Shown here piece by piece: positions 12,294 to 24,299 of a stretch of DNA of 64,000 bases. Each line of letters opens with the position of its first letter. Position 1 is the stretch's first letter. The position numbers and the translations under genes were made by a program. Origin of the DNA: Megaustenia siamemsis (taxonomy: Eukaryota; Mollusca; Gastropoda; Stylommatophora; Ariophantidae); assembly GCA_032433765.1 (NCBI GenBank), contig JAVIAB010000051.1, positions 82,013,340-82,077,339 of the forward strand, read 5' to 3'. The notes beneath the pieces were generated by a model. The model ran no database searches, was not told the origin of the DNA, and was given only the letters and a program-made list of their open reading frames with translations.

Positions 12294-12505
12294 TAGCACC
12301 CCCTCACGCCAAGTGGCGTATAGGGAATATGGTGTTAGTGACCATACATTTTACAGACCTTCAGCACATGATTTTTTGGGGTCATGTGGTCGGTATTATG
12401 CCCATGCCGCTTTGCTTTCCCAGAAAAAAATCCGGTACCTATTAAAGCCTGGGTGAACCCTACCTCTTGTCCTTTGTAGTCTAGTTCACTAACCACTGCA
12501 TTTCT
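12294..12505 (-). mobile_element. SINE1, head deleted
   Basis: Minus strand; tail at the left (CCTCACGCCAAGTGGCGTAT on plus). The part with the B box is lost. It follows an A-run at 12277-12290. Confidence 0.8.
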
Positions 12506-12544
12506 CAGTTAGGTCACATGGATAGTGATCACTACCGTGGTCCG

Positions 12545-13445
12545 TTTCAAAATGGTGGAACGTTTCACGTCCTCTCGATCGCTGCAGCAAAATGTATCTG
12601 TGGTTTTATTAATTTACGCTCTCTGACGTATGTTTCTGTGTTGAAATCAAAATGATGTTCTACTTAGTAAATCTGCACTGCCGAGTACACCCAGCAATGT
12701 TTCTTTTTCAAGTTACAAGTCAAGTATTGTTTGTAAAAGCGACTTTCACCATCTAGTGTTGTCATGCGCTTTACGTCACATTTATCACATTTAGTGCTGT
12801 TCAATGTCCGACGTGCATATTTGTTGACGCAAGTTATTTACAAGCTGACACGCATTTACTGTGGACTGCTCCGTCAAGACGACCGATGATTTTGTGTTTA
12901 TAACTAACAGGGTGTTTATATGTTCGGTTGCAGTCAAGAACAATATCCTAACATCATCAAACGCTATACATTTTTGTTCTCAATATGACGATCATCATTT
13001 TCGGGAGGACGTGAAATTCCGGTATATGGTGGATAGGTGTCAGGAACCATTGAAAGCTGTGTCTGAAAAGTGTTCCTTGTTGCAGTTTCCTCATATTCCA
13101 AGTCCGGCTTGTTGCAGGAGCTACTGAGTTAAGTGCTATGTGCACACCGTGAGCTGTGTGTCTCATCCGTTTTGATCATGTTTCGATATTCCAATTGTTT
13201 ACGATGAATGATGATATATCGTATGACAGGGAACAGTTCGCTGTGTTCACTTTCTGCGCGGTTTCGCCTTATGTCTTTTGGCGTGTGCTGAGACTGCTAC
13301 GATGGAGACTATAGTTACCTTTCTTTGTTTGGGCGATGAGTTAGTAATTCGGATGATTCCACTGGCACGGGCGGTTGAACAATTATGGATTTCAATTCGT
13401 TTGCAGTGATACCGAGGCCTTCCATAACCAATAACCCAGTACACT
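12545..13445 (+). repeat. Family G repeat, diverged copy
   Basis: A ~1 kb dispersed repeat of unknown class. Shared blocks are CTCTCGATCGCTGCAG, a GACGCAAGTTATTT segment, GTTCCTTGTTGCAGTTTCC and TTCGTTTGCAGTGATACCG at the end. No coding function is assigned. It lies between LINE endonuclease and RT remnants. Confidence 0.7.
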
Positions 13446-13446
13446 C

Positions 13447-13840
13447 CATCTGCAAACCAGTGGAGGCGGAATACACCAGTGACACTATCAGTCCCATGTT
13501 CAGCGGCCATTCTGGTTGCCCTTCCATCATTCAAGCACACTAAATCGACGGACACCGGTGCGTTCTTTAGGTCTTCTCGCTGCTTGTTGGTTATGACGTT
13601 ACCCCACTGGTTGCTTCTAGCATTAAAGTCTCCGCAAGAAAGATGTTTTCCTCCTCGAAAACGAAGAGATTCTGCCATTGTTGTGTCCACATTCCCATTA
13701 CAGGCGTACACATTCACAACCACGAAATGAACTGGGTGGGGTCTGCACCTTAATGTACCTGCAAGTCTTCACTGTCCCACGCAGACAATCTCAGCTGCCA
13801 CTATGTTTTTTCTCACAAGGATGGCCTGTCCGACGTGTCA
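13447..13840 (-). mobile_element. LINE endonuclease fragment, I/Nimbus type
   Basis: Minus strand. The frame reads GQAILVRKN, then VVNVYACNGN, CGDFNARSNQWGN (GDFNA motif), and RATRMAAEHGTDSV. This is the endonuclease of an I-type LINE. Strand and order fit the 5' part of the RT/RNase H copy at 12290-10371, with family G and a SINE between them; joining them as one original insertion is inference. Confidence 0.7.
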
Positions 13841-14508
13841 TCTGTTGTAGAAATATAGAAATCCAGGGGCACTAATTGTCCTTATCATCAATAAATGTTT
13901 TTTTTTATCCTTATAAATGCGCCGTATAGTAGCTTACTTTTCAAGAACGGACCGTCGACTTATTGAGGCACAGTTCCAGTATGTAACGAGCACATACTTT
14001 AGGCCTAGCCTCTCGCACTTTGACCATTGCTTTAAGATTCCGGGACGTTTGCCTTGGGCGAACAGAATTAGCAGTAAATGTCTCTGTCAGCTTGAATGGA
14101 GCCAAGCCACAAAATACTAAGGCTTTTCGCAGTCAGAAACAAGTCTTTTTAGCTGATGATTTTGTAGATGAACAGACATGAGAGAATGGGCGTCAAGTCA
14201 AGACTGTTATTTTTTGTTTTCTGTTTGCTCACATGCTATATCACATCAGAATTAGTTACTGTGAAGCTTCTTAATCTATCATACTCTTTGCTAATTGATA
14301 TTAGTTTAGTAAATGTCTACCAATATTTGAAAATTAATACTGTTGCACGTAAGTCGAAATCTGTGAAGATCAAAAGACTACTAAATCAAGCAATGTGAAT
14401 CTTTACAGGAAGCAGAAGGTTAACAACAATCACATAGATAAATTATTAACAGTCTATATATATATATACACCAGGAAACAGTATTTGACAGATGCCTATT
14501 CTACTCTA
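13841..14508. other. No gene seen
   Basis: No coding evidence; ends in a short TA repeat at about 14455-14468. Confidence 0.55.
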
Positions 14509-14745
14509 GGGAGCCGCGATAGCTCAGTAAATAGTGAATTGGACTACAAAGGACAAGAGGTAGGGTTCGATCCCAACCGACGACTTCCGGGTTCACCCAG
14601 TCTTTATTGGGTACTGGATTTTTTTCTGGGAAAGTAAAGCGGCACGGGCGTAATACCGACAACTTTACCCCAAAAATCATGTGCCGAAGGTCTGTAAAAT
14701 GTATGGTCGCTAACACCATGTTCCCTATATGCCACTTCGCTTGCT
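14509..14745 (+). mobile_element. SINE1 copy
   Basis: Plus strand, A box slightly mutated (TAGCTCAGTAAATAG), B box GGTTCGATCCC intact, body complete and last bases of the tail lost. Confidence 0.85.
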
Positions 14746-15193
14746 AATTGGGTCCTGAGGTGATGACACTTTTTCTATGGATTCCTCTATTACAACCTTG
14801 ATAGCTCTGTAGACCCAGTTTCTGCAGAGCTGCACTCCCTGCAGAGTTGAATGACACACGTGCACACTTCAAAGACATAGAAACGTTTATCAACATTATC
14901 ATACAGATACCACTACTGAAAAAAAAAAGATAAAAACTTTCATGTTCAGCCTTTTTTTGCATTGTTACTTCTACCAAACCCTTGCCAGCCTTAATTTTAT
15001 TTAGATCACATAATCTCCTTCTGGACTCTTCCACCTCGGCTATCAAAGATTTTCCATTCCTGAGACTACCTTTACCTTTTTATATGCAAACAATCTATGT
15101 GGGAATAGCAGTCCTTCCTTGGCATAAAAGAAAATTGATGTATACAAATTTAAAAGATAAAAAAAGGCACTTACCATTAGACTCCACATTAGT
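14746..15193. other. No gene seen
   Basis: Nothing recognisable. A motif ACACGTGCACACTTCAAAGACATAGAAAC at 14855 has a relative at about 16977 (split as GATGCACACATAAATACTTC), so a diverged repeat may be present at both sites. Confidence 0.45.
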
Positions 15194-15740
15194 TGATCAT
15201 CATCATCATCAAGTACCAGGCCTGCTGGCGTAGGTGATCATGTCTCTCCACAAATATTAGATCTCGACAGTTATTTATCATTTCTGTTGTTGACCTTCTG
15301 CCAAGCCATTCTTTTAAGCTGTCTGGTATTTTTTCTCTTTGCTTCCTTCTGTCTCTTCGTCCCTCAATTTTCCCAGTTGTTACAATATATTCCAGTTGTT
15401 CTCTTCTCATTACATGGCCAAAAAATGATGATTGTTTCTTCCTAATATTGGAAATTAGCTCTCTTTTTGCTTTGACCTCTTTCAGAACATTTTCATTACT
15501 CTTCTTAGCTGTCCGTGGTATTCTCAACATTCTTCTGTAAAACCACATTTCTACAGACTCCAGTGATTTTCTTGTTTGTTGTCCTATTGTCCATGATTCA
15601 CATCCATATGTTAAGACTAACTCTACATAACATTTAACAACTCTTTTTCTTGTTTCGATTGTCAAAAATGGATTGAATAGTATCTTCATTTTTTTGGAAA
15701 GCTGCACATTCCAAATTCGTTGATACTTATTAAAATAATG
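15194..15740 (-). mobile_element. LINE-C 3' copy (longest)
   Basis: Minus-strand frame, open for about 180 codons: RKRVVKCYVELVLTYGCESW, MWFYRRMLRIPRTAKKSNEN, FFGHVMRREQLEYIV and WLGRRSTTEMINNC. It ends with the GATGATGATG tail. This is the C-terminal part of an RT ORF after the catalytic domain. Confidence 0.8.
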
Positions 15741-15849
15741 TTTGGTCAACATGCAAAGGTTTTGTTCTGGTTCAGGATAGAGGAACATTGTATTCCATTT
15801 GCTTGATATGAGCAGTTGATCGGAGACTCAGCAAGCCACCATCATAAAA

Positions 15850-16200
15850 CATTTGCTGCTACTGAAACAGAAACCCTGACTCCAAAATTGCGTCATCAAA
15901 CCATAAATGGGAGAGACTTTACACCAAATGAAACTACAAGAAAGGAAACTATTTAAGAATATGTACCAAGCTGTAAATGGAGAAGAAAATAGAAATAAAT
16001 TGGTCATGTGTTCAGAATGGACAAAAGAAAACGGCCATGCCAGGCCTTCATGTGGACAACAATTTGCAAAAGAAAACAAACAAGACAGAAAAAACTCTAA
16101 GAAGAACATTTAAAAGGGATAGCTAAACTATGGGCTTCAGAATAAAATAAGACTTACAAGATCTAGAAAGTGAATAATCAAACATGGAGAGTTATGATTG
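15850..16200 (+). mobile_element. LINE-F fragment
   Basis: Plus strand, frameshifted. The frames give NKLVMCSEWTKENGHARPSC beside the expected HVxRMxxERLPxQxFMW block, and a WRVMI-like end. It matches the better copy at 17690-18000. Confidence 0.5.
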
Positions 16201-16476
16201 TTCAATATGTGCAGTCTTTGACTCAAGAGGAACTAATTAACTGTTCAACATCCCTTAAGATAAGAACTTCTGATCTTTATTGCTGTGTCTGTTACTAGTG
16301 TCTAAAATATGAGAAATCAAGAAAGTCCATATGAGTGTCAACAATACCATGTCATGATAAACCACATTAAATTGCCAATAACAAAATCCGAACATAACTT
16401 TCATTCAGCATTTTATAGTTGAAATCTTAAAGTATATTCTAAAGAGGAAAATAAACAAAAGTTTAATGTTATTTAT

Positions 16477-16932
16477 CATCATCATCATCAAGTACCAGGC
16501 CTACTGGCGTAGGTGATCATGTCTCTCCACAACTTTCGATCTCGGCAGCTATTTATCATTTCTGTTGTTGACCTTCTGCCAAGCCATTGTCTTAAGCTGT
16601 CTGTTATTTTTTTCTCTTTGCTTCCCTCTATCTCTTCGTCCCTCTATTTTTCCAGTTGTTACAATATATTCCAGTTGTTCTCTTCTCATTACATGGCCCA
16701 AAAAATGATGATTGTTTCTTCCTAATATTGGAAATTAACTCTCTTTTTACTTTGACCTCTTTCATAACATTTTCATTACTCTTCTTAGCTGTCCATGGTA
16801 CTCTCAACATTCTTCTGTAAAACCACATTTCTACAGACTCCTGTGATTTTCTTGTCTGTTGTCCTATTGTCCATGATTCGCATCCAAATGTCAAGACTGG
16901 CTCTACATAACATTTAAGAACTCTTTTTCTTG
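16477..16932 (-). mobile_element. LINE-C 3' copy with TSD
   Basis: Minus strand: LKCYVEPVLTFGCESWTIGQ, RRMLRVPWTAKKSNENV and IRKKQSSFFG. Flanks AATGTTATTTAT (16465-16476) and AATGTTGTTTAT (16933-16944) form a 12-bp duplication with one mismatch. Confidence 0.8.
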
Positions 16933-17063
16933 AATGTTGTTTATAGAAAGATAAATTACAGTAATTTATGCAAGATGCACACATAAATACTTCAAAGACG
17001 TAGAAACTTTTATCAACATTATGATATAGCTACAAATACTGCAAAAATAAGAGAAAAGCTTTC

Positions 17064-17328
<265 letters not shown>

Positions 17329-17689
17329 AATCTGAAACAAGCAGGATTAAGATGAAACAGGTCAAGCCATAGCAAGCAACACTAGTGTTTACATTACATT
17401 TAAACATGTCATTGAAAATAAAACTCAGCAAATAATGGGAGATTTTATTGATAAATTTTTATTATTATACAAAACACACTTTGGAAGATCAGATGCATTC
17501 TAAACATTGATCCAGCCACTTTCATACAAAAACATTTCTTATAATACATGTTTCCCTGGCAATGTTTAAATGGTTCAAGATTTGTTCCTCTCATCTCTTG
17601 CAATGGACGGTAGCCCAACAAACCACCGCAGTAAAATATTGACTGCTATTGAAACAGAAAGTTGAGCCCACTATTGAAATGCCAAATGT

Positions 17690-18000
17690 CTTTAAAGAAT
17701 TTCAAATATAGGCTGGAGAGAATACATTACAAACGATAAGATGAAAGATGAATCTAAACAACAGTATGTGTTGCGCTTTATAAGAAGATGGCATTGGAAA
17801 TGTATCGGTCATGTGCTGAGAATGGATAAAGAAAGACTTCCCCAATTCATGTGGAAGCCATCTGATAAAATAAAACAAGGTCCAAGAGAAACCCTACGGA
17901 CAACAAACACATGGAAAGGCTCAACCAACTATGGGACTAAGAAACTACCAAGACCTGAAAGAATTGGCAGCAGATCATCAATTGTGGAGAACTATGACTT
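17690..18000 (+). mobile_element. LINE-F fragment
   Basis: Plus strand: RRWHWKCIGHVLRMDKERLP, FMWKPSDKIKQGPRETLRTT and an eroded end. This is the C-terminal part of a LINE RT ORF. A truncated SINE1 copy begins directly after it. Confidence 0.65.
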
Positions 18001-18113
18001 CCATCCCCAACCACATTACCCCAAAAATCACGTGCTGAAGGTCTCTAATATTTATGGTCACTAACACCATATTCCCTATACGCCACTTGGTGTGACGGGG
18101 GTAATTTACTTTA
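18001..18113 (+). mobile_element. SINE1, 5'-truncated
   Basis: Body and 3' end only (ACCACATTACCCCAAAAATC to TGACGGGGGTAATTTACTT), directly followed by a complete copy. Confidence 0.75.
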
Positions 18114-18375
18114 GGGAGCCACGATAGCTCAGTGGTTAGTGAACTGGACTACAAAGGACAAGAGGTAGGGTTTGATCCCAACCGACGGCTTCCGGGTCCA
18201 CCTAGCCTTTAATGGGTACCTGATTTTTTTCAGGGAAAGTGAAGCGGCATGGGCGTAATACCGACCACATTACCCCAAAAATCATGTGCCGAAGGTCTGT
18301 AAAATATATAGTCACTAACACCATATTCCCTATACGCCACTTGGCATGACGGGGGTACTTTACTTACTTTTTTTA
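18114..18375 (+). mobile_element. SINE1, full length
   Basis: Complete copy with A box and B box (GGTTTGATCCC, one change), tail GGCATGACGGGGGTACTTTA. It lies just downstream of the CIAO2A 3' end, on the opposite strand. Confidence 0.87.
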
Positions 18376-18432
18376 CTTATGACTTCCACCCTGTCTTCAG
18401 TGCAAGAGGAAAATGAATGAATGAGAAAATGT

Positions 18433-18438
18433 TTTAAT
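18433..18438 (-). promoter_or_regulatory. Candidate CIAO2A polyadenylation signal
   Basis: ATTAAA on the minus strand, about 140 nt downstream of the CIAO2A stop. This is a common variant hexamer. No transcript data are available here. Confidence 0.4.
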
Positions 18439-18576
18439 AAAATGTATATACTCTCTTTTCTACGTACAAAACGTGTATCTTGCATATAGTTTTTCCATCG
18501 TTCATACAAATTTATATTATTCATTGCAAAAATCTGTGTCTAATCATAAAAGCCATCCAAAACACTACACAACAAC

Positions 18577-18677
18577 TCAGTGTCCATCTGGGTCAATACA
18601 ATCTCTGACCAACTTTTGTAGATTTGGATTCTCCATAGCAGCAGATATTCTTTCCTTGTCATTGATCTGTTTGTTGA
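18577..18677 (-). CDS. CIAO2A: CIAO2A exon 5 (C-terminus and stop)
   Basis: The final exon encodes (I)[17 protein letters not shown] and on to a CIDPDGH end and TGA. NKQ-x-NDKER-x-x-AA is the most conserved C-terminal motif of the family. The acceptor is TTTACCAG|TC. About 140 nt past the stop an ATTAAA hexamer on the minus strand (18438-18433) is a plausible polyadenylation signal. Confidence 0.94.
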
Positions 18678-19254
18678 CTGGTAAATCAATATATAAGAAA
18701 CCAGTTATCTGATGTGCAATGAAGATGATTTGTCATTCAAACTAAATCAACATCAAATATGAATATTGTATTTCTGGTAAAATACTGTATCTGATGTCAC
18801 TACTACATGACCAGATGAAGAACAAACCAACTTGTAGCAAGATAGTGATTATTTTCGCTTGTAAAATAAATAAACATACAAGAGATATTTTCACTTCCAT
18901 TGACATTTACAGTTGTTTTTTTTTATTTCTTTTTAAGAAGAAACAAGTAATAGTAGATCTGTAAATTTATTTTCATCTCTCCCTTCATTTTAAGAGAAGT
19001 CTACAAATCTGCAGGATATATCCTTCATATTACATCTACTGAGTTTTTGTTATGTAAAACTTAGCAACAATGTTACAGTCAATGCAGTTTCTTTTTGTTT
19101 TTTTAATGTCAAATTCCATATAGTGCCATGACAATGATAACCAAGGGAAAACCCACACAACATTGCTAGAACAGAGCTATTTTTTGTTGTTGAGTATGAG
19201 AAGTTGTCAATCAACATCCAATCAACAATTAGTTGCAGCTTGTTGATGCACATT

Positions 19255-19480
19255 TTGAGAAACTCTGAACAAGTATAGATGTGTCTGGAGCACAGTGATG
19301 ATCCTAACATAATATAATGTGTACAACAATTGAGAAACTCTGAACAAGTATGGATGTGTTTGGAGCACAGTGATGATCCTAACATAATATAACGTGTACA
19401 ACAATTGAGAAACTCTGAACAAGTATGGATGTGTCTGGAGCACAGTGATGATCCTAACATAATATAACGTGTACAACAAT
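19255..19480. repeat. 75-bp tandem repeat, 3 copies
   Basis: TTGAGAAACTCTGAACAAGT at 19255, 19330 and 19405. Because 75 is a multiple of three, the minus strand reads as a 25-residue repeat (LLYTLYYVRIITVLQTHPYL), but nothing suggests expression. It lies in CIAO2A intron 4. Confidence 0.9.
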
Positions 19481-19803
19481 TCAAATTTCTGAGATCCATC
19501 ATCAAAACTCAACTGTGATGTCATGTGTGGTGGCTGGAATGATGTCCCTGTTTTAGTGGAAGTTGAGGGTTTTCAAGCACAGCCATTTTTATAAGGTCAT
19601 AAAATTACTTTAATTTGATTTCAAGTATTATTATTGTCAATTTTCAACAGATTTGTATGTAAAAAAAATGCAAATAAAAGACCAAAAAAGAAGACACATA
19701 TTTGGTACTTGTAACTGAGATCAAACTATTTGCTCAAAATTATTTTGTGATTTGAATTTATGTTCAGCCTGAGTATGGAATGTATTGGCAATGATGGTCT
19801 TCT

Positions 19804-19916
19804 CAGAATGACAGGCATATCATACTAGACTGACAGAATGACAGACATATCACTCTTATTACAGAATGACAGACATATCACTCTACATTACAGAATGACA
19901 GACATATCATACTACA
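19804..19916. repeat. ~29-bp tandem repeat, 4 copies
   Basis: AGAATGACAGACATATCA at about 19805, 19835, 19863 and 19892. Confidence 0.88.
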
Positions 19917-20218
19917 AAGAGAAAATGACATTAGGTGAGTCCATGAACTTGTTACTGATGCAGAGGTCGATATAAAATTTTCTGCTCTTTTTCTGTTTCT
20001 TTCAAGTGTAATAGTGGTCTCAACAAAAAAGTGTGAATCGTGTCGTGTGAATGGTGTCATGTGGAAATTTCTATATTTTTGTTTTTAAATATCAAGTTTA
20101 AGTGTGTCATTTTTAACAAATTGTATTATTAAATCCAAAAAGTTGTTGGTTAGATGGTGTTTTTTTTCCATTTCTTAGTATCATTAATATAATATTTATG
20201 GCTGTTAGTGTTATGTGA

Positions 20219-20723
20219 AAAGTAATTTTAATGCCATGAAAAATATACTAAGAACAAGACAAATATCAGCAGGGCTGAAACTAAGAATGGCAAAATGTTA
20301 CATCTTCTCAATATTCCTGTATGGTGCAGAAACATGGACATTAGACAAGAAAACAGAACAGAAAATTGAAGCCTTTGAAATGTGAATATATAGAAGAATA
20401 GGTAGAATTGGATGGAAACAAAAGATAACAAACGATGAAGTTTTAAAACAACTGAAAATAAAAAGAGAACTACTAAACACAATTAAAACAAGACAAATGA
20501 AATTTTTGGGGCATGTTAAAAGACACAACAGCCTACTAAAAGTAATATTGGAAGGAAAAATACAAGGTGGCAGAGGCAGACCAAGACTAACATGAACGAG
20601 TAACATCAAAAGATGGACAAGTCAATCTATGTCAGCCTGCACCATCAAAGCAAGAAACAGAGTAGAATGGTGATCCATGGTAGCCAACCTTCATTGCGGA
20701 GAAGTCACATGATGATGATGATG
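20219..20723 (+). mobile_element. LINE-A 3' copy with TSD
   Basis: A 505-bp 5'-truncated LINE. It encodes MKNILRTRQISAGLKL, FLYGAETWTLDKKT, IYRRIGRIGWKQKITNDEVL and LGHVKRHNSLLKV with stops. It ends in a GATGATGATG tail. Flanks AGTGTTATGTGA (20207-20218) and AGTGCTATGTGA (20724-20735) form a 12-bp duplication with one mismatch. It lies in CIAO2A intron 4. Confidence 0.8.
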
Positions 20724-20735
20724 AGTGCTATGTGA

Positions 20736-21364
20736 GTATAATAACAAAGTCATTAGCTGCAATGAACTGGCAAAGATCATATAATTGAGGACAGAAAAGG
20801 ATCACCCATCACAATAGAAAAAAAGATCAGAAGAAAGAAGAATGAACACTACAGAGAAACATCCAAAAAGAAACCATCACATGAGTTACAGAATGTTCCT
20901 GTGATCTTATTAAATCTCAATGTAAAACACAGACACATCATAGACACAATTTAATTAACAGTCATCAAGAGAACTGAAGTACAGAACATTTATGGCCATG
21001 AAAACCTAAGTGTAGAACTATAAAAATATCAAGCATTAACATAGAACTATTAACAGATCAAGTATACACAGCTTTAACTTGGAATCACTTTTCTCACAAA
21101 ATTGGTTAACAAAGAAAATTAACTGAAGAAATAATTGTGACACCAAAAAGGAGACGTAGTGTGCGGTAAATGAAGAGAAATTACTCCATTCCTCGAAAGC
21201 GATAGATACAAACTATGAAAATAATAGGTTTAAAAAAAGACTAGATACTAGATGCTTTTGAGATCATATCTTCAGAAGTATAATAATATTAAGAATGGCA
21301 GAAAAAATCTACATAACTTTCTGTTTAATTTGAAAGGCAGAGACAGCTTGTAAAATATTGAGAG
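20736..21364. other. CIAO2A intron 4, no further element assigned
   Basis: A-rich sequence between LINE-A and the RTE-like LINE. It might hold an eroded LINE, but no motif is secure. Confidence 0.5.
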
Positions 21365-21963
21365 AATACAGAATATTCTTCTTCTTCTTCTTCCTTTTTA
21401 GCTCCCAATGGAGCATAGGTCTTCAACAAACACCTTTCCAAGTCGTTCTGTTTTTTGCCATTCTTTTAAGATCATTCCATGTCTTCCCCATCTTCTTCAT
21501 CTCTGCTTCTATCTGTCTTCTCCAAGAATTCCTTGGTCTTCCTCTTTGTCTTTTCCCCTGGGGGATTCCAAAAAAGTGCCTGTTGTGTAATACTCTCAGT
21601 TGGCTTCCGTAGTATGTGTCCTATCCAGCGCCATCGTCTTCGCTGTATCTCTTTATCCACTGGTATTTGACTGGTACATTTCCATAATTCTATGTTAGTG
21701 ATTTTGTCCTGCCATTTCCATCCTTTTATTCTGCGTAAGCATCCATTAATGAAAGTCTGTATCTTCTAGATTGTCAATTTTGTTGTTCTCCATGTTTCAC
21801 AGCCATTTAATAGAACCGACTTAACATTTGAGTTGAAAATTTTTATTTTTGTATTTAACCTAATTTCTTTGGATTTCCATATGTTTCCCAGTGCAATGAA
21901 AGCTCCTCTTGCTTTTGATATCCTTATTTGGTATCATTTTCTGTTCCTCCCTCTTTATCTATA

Positions 21964-23106
21964 TTATATGTAAGATTGTACGTCTAGTAGAGGTATTTCT
22001 CCTAGTTTTATTTGGTTATTGCCAACTGTATTTATTTTCATAATGTTGGTCTTATCTCTATTAATCTTCAGTCCTAGCTGTTGTGATCTCTCATCAAGTA
22101 TGCTTATTTTATCCTGCATCTGTTGATGGCTGTGTGATAGGAGAGCTATGTCATCAGCAAAGTCTAAATCATCAAGTTGTTTGGTCAGTGACCACTGGAT
22201 CCCATTTCTGTTGTTTTGAGTTATTTTCATAACCAAATCTATGGCCAGTAGAAAGAGAAATGGAGACAGAAGGCATCCCTGCCTCACTCCTGTTCTTATT
22301 TCAAATGCTTCTGTAAGCTGTCCTTCATGCACCACACTACATTTTGTTCTTTCATACATTGTTTTTATCAGGTTAATAAACTTTATGGGGATTCCGTAAT
22401 GACTCAACTTCCAAAGCATTCTTCTGTCTAAACTATCAAATGCCTTTTCGTAATCTATGAATCCAATATAAAGTGGGAATTTCAGTTCTAAACTTTGTTC
22501 AACTATTATACGTAGAGTAGTTATTTGATCAGCACATGGTCTGTTCTTCCTAAAACCGGCTTGTTCATCTCTCAAATGTTTCTCTATGGCCTCTTTTAGT
22601 CTCTCCAGAATGATTCTGCTTAATATTTTTCCTGGCACTGATAGTAGCATAATTCCCCTATAATTTGTGCACTCCTGTAAACTTACTTTCGTTGGTAGTT
22701 TAATCATATAACCTTCTTTCCAGTCTTTAGGTATTTCTTCCCTCTCCCAAATTTTATCTAATAGATTATGTAGCCTCTTGGTAGAGGTGTTAATATCTGT
22801 TTTGATGGCTTCTGAAGGAATTTCATCTGGTCCTGTGGCTTTACCATTTTTTAATAGTTTGATGGCTTTCATTATTTCTTCTTTGCTTGGTTTTCCACAG
22901 TTAACGTGTAACTCTTCATCTGCTGGTAGTGAATCTGGAGGATTATTTGAGCTGGGTCTGTTTAAAAGTTCTTCAAAGTGCTCTTTCCATCTCTCCATTT
23001 GTTCCCTTATATTACTAAGCAGATTTCCTTTCTTATCTTTAATAAAGACATTGATCTGTTTGTCTTTTCCACTTAATTTCTTTGTGCTTTTGTACAGTTC
23101 TTTCAT
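21964..23106 (-). CDS. LINE reverse transcriptase, 380 codons
   Basis: Reverse transcriptase domain of the RTE-like element. Visible motifs in order are NYRGIMLLSVPGK, DEQAGFRKNRPC, FIDYEKAFDS (motif A), GVRQGCLLSPFLF (motif B) and LDFADDIALLSH (motif C, YADD-type with the double Asp). The frame runs for 380 codons but breaks before the C-terminal thumb and RRWRWIGHILRK segment, which continues at 21472-21660. Confidence 0.85.
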   Translation of the reverse strand: MKELYKSTKKLSGKDKQINVFIKDKKGNLLSNIREQMERWKEHFEELLNRPSSNNPPDSLPADEELHVNCGKPSKEEIMKAIKLLKNGKATGPDEIPSEAIKTDINTSTKRLHNLLDKIWEREEIPKDWKEGYMIKLPTKVSLQECTNYRGIMLLSVPGKILSRIILERLKEAIEKHLRDEQAGFRKNRPCADQITTLRIIVEQSLELKFPLYIGFIDYEKAFDSLDRRMLWKLSHYGIPIKFINLIKTMYERTKCSVVHEGQLTEAFEIRTGVRQGCLLSPFLFLLAIDLVMKITQNNRNGIQWSLTKQLDDLDFADDIALLSHSHQQMQDKISILDERSQQLGLKINRDKTNIMKINTVGNNQIKLGEIPLLDVQSYI

Positions 23107-23564
23107 ATTCCCTTTATTTGCTGCTTCTTCTGCCTCTTTAGCTAGTTCATCTATATATATATTTCCTCTTATCCCTTTTAATGCATCTTCTCACTTCTTT
23201 GTTCGCCTCTGTGTTAGCTTCCTGTGTCTTGGCTTTATTAATTCTCGTTTTGCTTTTATTTATGTCTGTTTTCTTGTTCTTTCTTTCTTTAATTTTATTC
23301 AGGGTCTCTGCTGTCATCCATGCCTTATTCTGGCGTTCTCTTTTCCCCAGTGTTTCTTCGCATGTCTCTTTCCATATATCTTTTACCTGTTTCCAATGTC
23401 TTCTATATTTATTGTATTTTCTAGTTGTTTGAGGACTTGGTATTTGTTTGATATTGTGACTGTGAATTTATCTTTAATTCCCTGTTCTTTAAGAAACCCT
23501 ACATTGAAATACTTTCTGCCCTTATTCGTTGTAGTATACCTTTTCAGTTTAACTTTATGTTTGG

Positions 23565-24299
23565 CTACAGAAGAAGATGATCAGAAGCTACATCTGCCCC
23601 TCTATATACTTTTACATCCTGTAAGGATGACTTAAACTTATTATTAATACATATGTGATCAATTTGATTTTCCGTTCTATTATCTGGTGACACCCATGTA
23701 GCTATGCGTATTCTTTTATGTTGGAATATTGTTCCTTCTAGGTTCACTTGATTAAGGGCGCAGAAATTCACAAATATCTCTCCATTCTCGTTTATATCTC
23801 CAAGTCCATGTTTTCCTATAATCTCTTCGAAGCCTCTGGTGTCTGATCCTACTTTAGCATTTAGGTCTCCCATCAAGATTATAATATCCTTGGCTCGTCT
23901 TGCATACATCTGACATTGTAGCTGTTTATAGAAATCATCTTTAACTAAATCATCCTTATCGTTGGTTGGTCCATAGCATTGGATAATGTGTAATTTTGTT
24001 TTGTTTTTGGTTGTTTTAAATGTTGCTCTCATTAGTCTTGGTCCTACTGCTTCCCATTCTATTAGTGTCTTCTGTGCATTCCTTGATAGCATTATAGCTA
24101 CCCCTTCACTATGTTGTGCTCCAGGTTCCTGGTGTTCTGATGATAAAATCATCTCTCCTGTATTTAGTTTTATTCTTTCCGTTCCTAGCCATCTTGTTTC
24201 ACACATTCCCAAAATATATATTTTGTAGTTTGACATTTCTGCTGCTACCTGAGCAGCTTTTCCCTGTTCATTTAGGGTACGTACATTCCATGGCGCCAA
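23565..24299 (-). CDS. LINE endonuclease (EEP fold), 244 codons
   Basis: Apurinic-like endonuclease domain of the RTE-like element. It opens with APWNVRTLNEQGK, has the Glu motif MCETRW, the GDLNAKVG motif (GDFNA type) about two thirds along, and ends ASDHLLL, the SDH motif. Catalytic residues appear present. Homologous domains are often annotated in animal genomes as craniofacial development protein 2-like. The ORF begins without a clear ATG, so the true start is probably upstream across a frameshift. Confidence 0.8.
   Translation of the reverse strand: MAPWNVRTLNEQGKAAQVAAEMSNYKIYILGMCETRWLGTERIKLNTGEMILSSEHQEPGAQHSEGVAIMLSRNAQKTLIEWEAVGPRLMRATFKTTKNKTKLHIIQCYGPTNDKDDLVKDDFYKQLQCQMYARRAKDIIILMGDLNAKVGSDTRGFEEIIGKHGLGDINENGEIFVNFCALNQVNLEGTIFQHKRIRIATWVSPDNRTENQIDHICINNKFKSSLQDVKVYRGADVASDHLLL

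Noticed and set aside
18114..18200. tRNA gene
   Set aside because: A and B boxes are present, but the sequence recurs as the head of SINE1 in many copies and does not fold as a clean tRNA by eye.
19050..19524. Repetitive 25-residue protein on the minus strand
   Set aside because: It only reflects three tandem 75-bp units; no start, signal or homologue is evident.
22778..23635. 285-codon plus-strand frame
   Set aside because: It lies antisense to the RTE-like RT and linker; the minus strand carries the conserved RT motifs.
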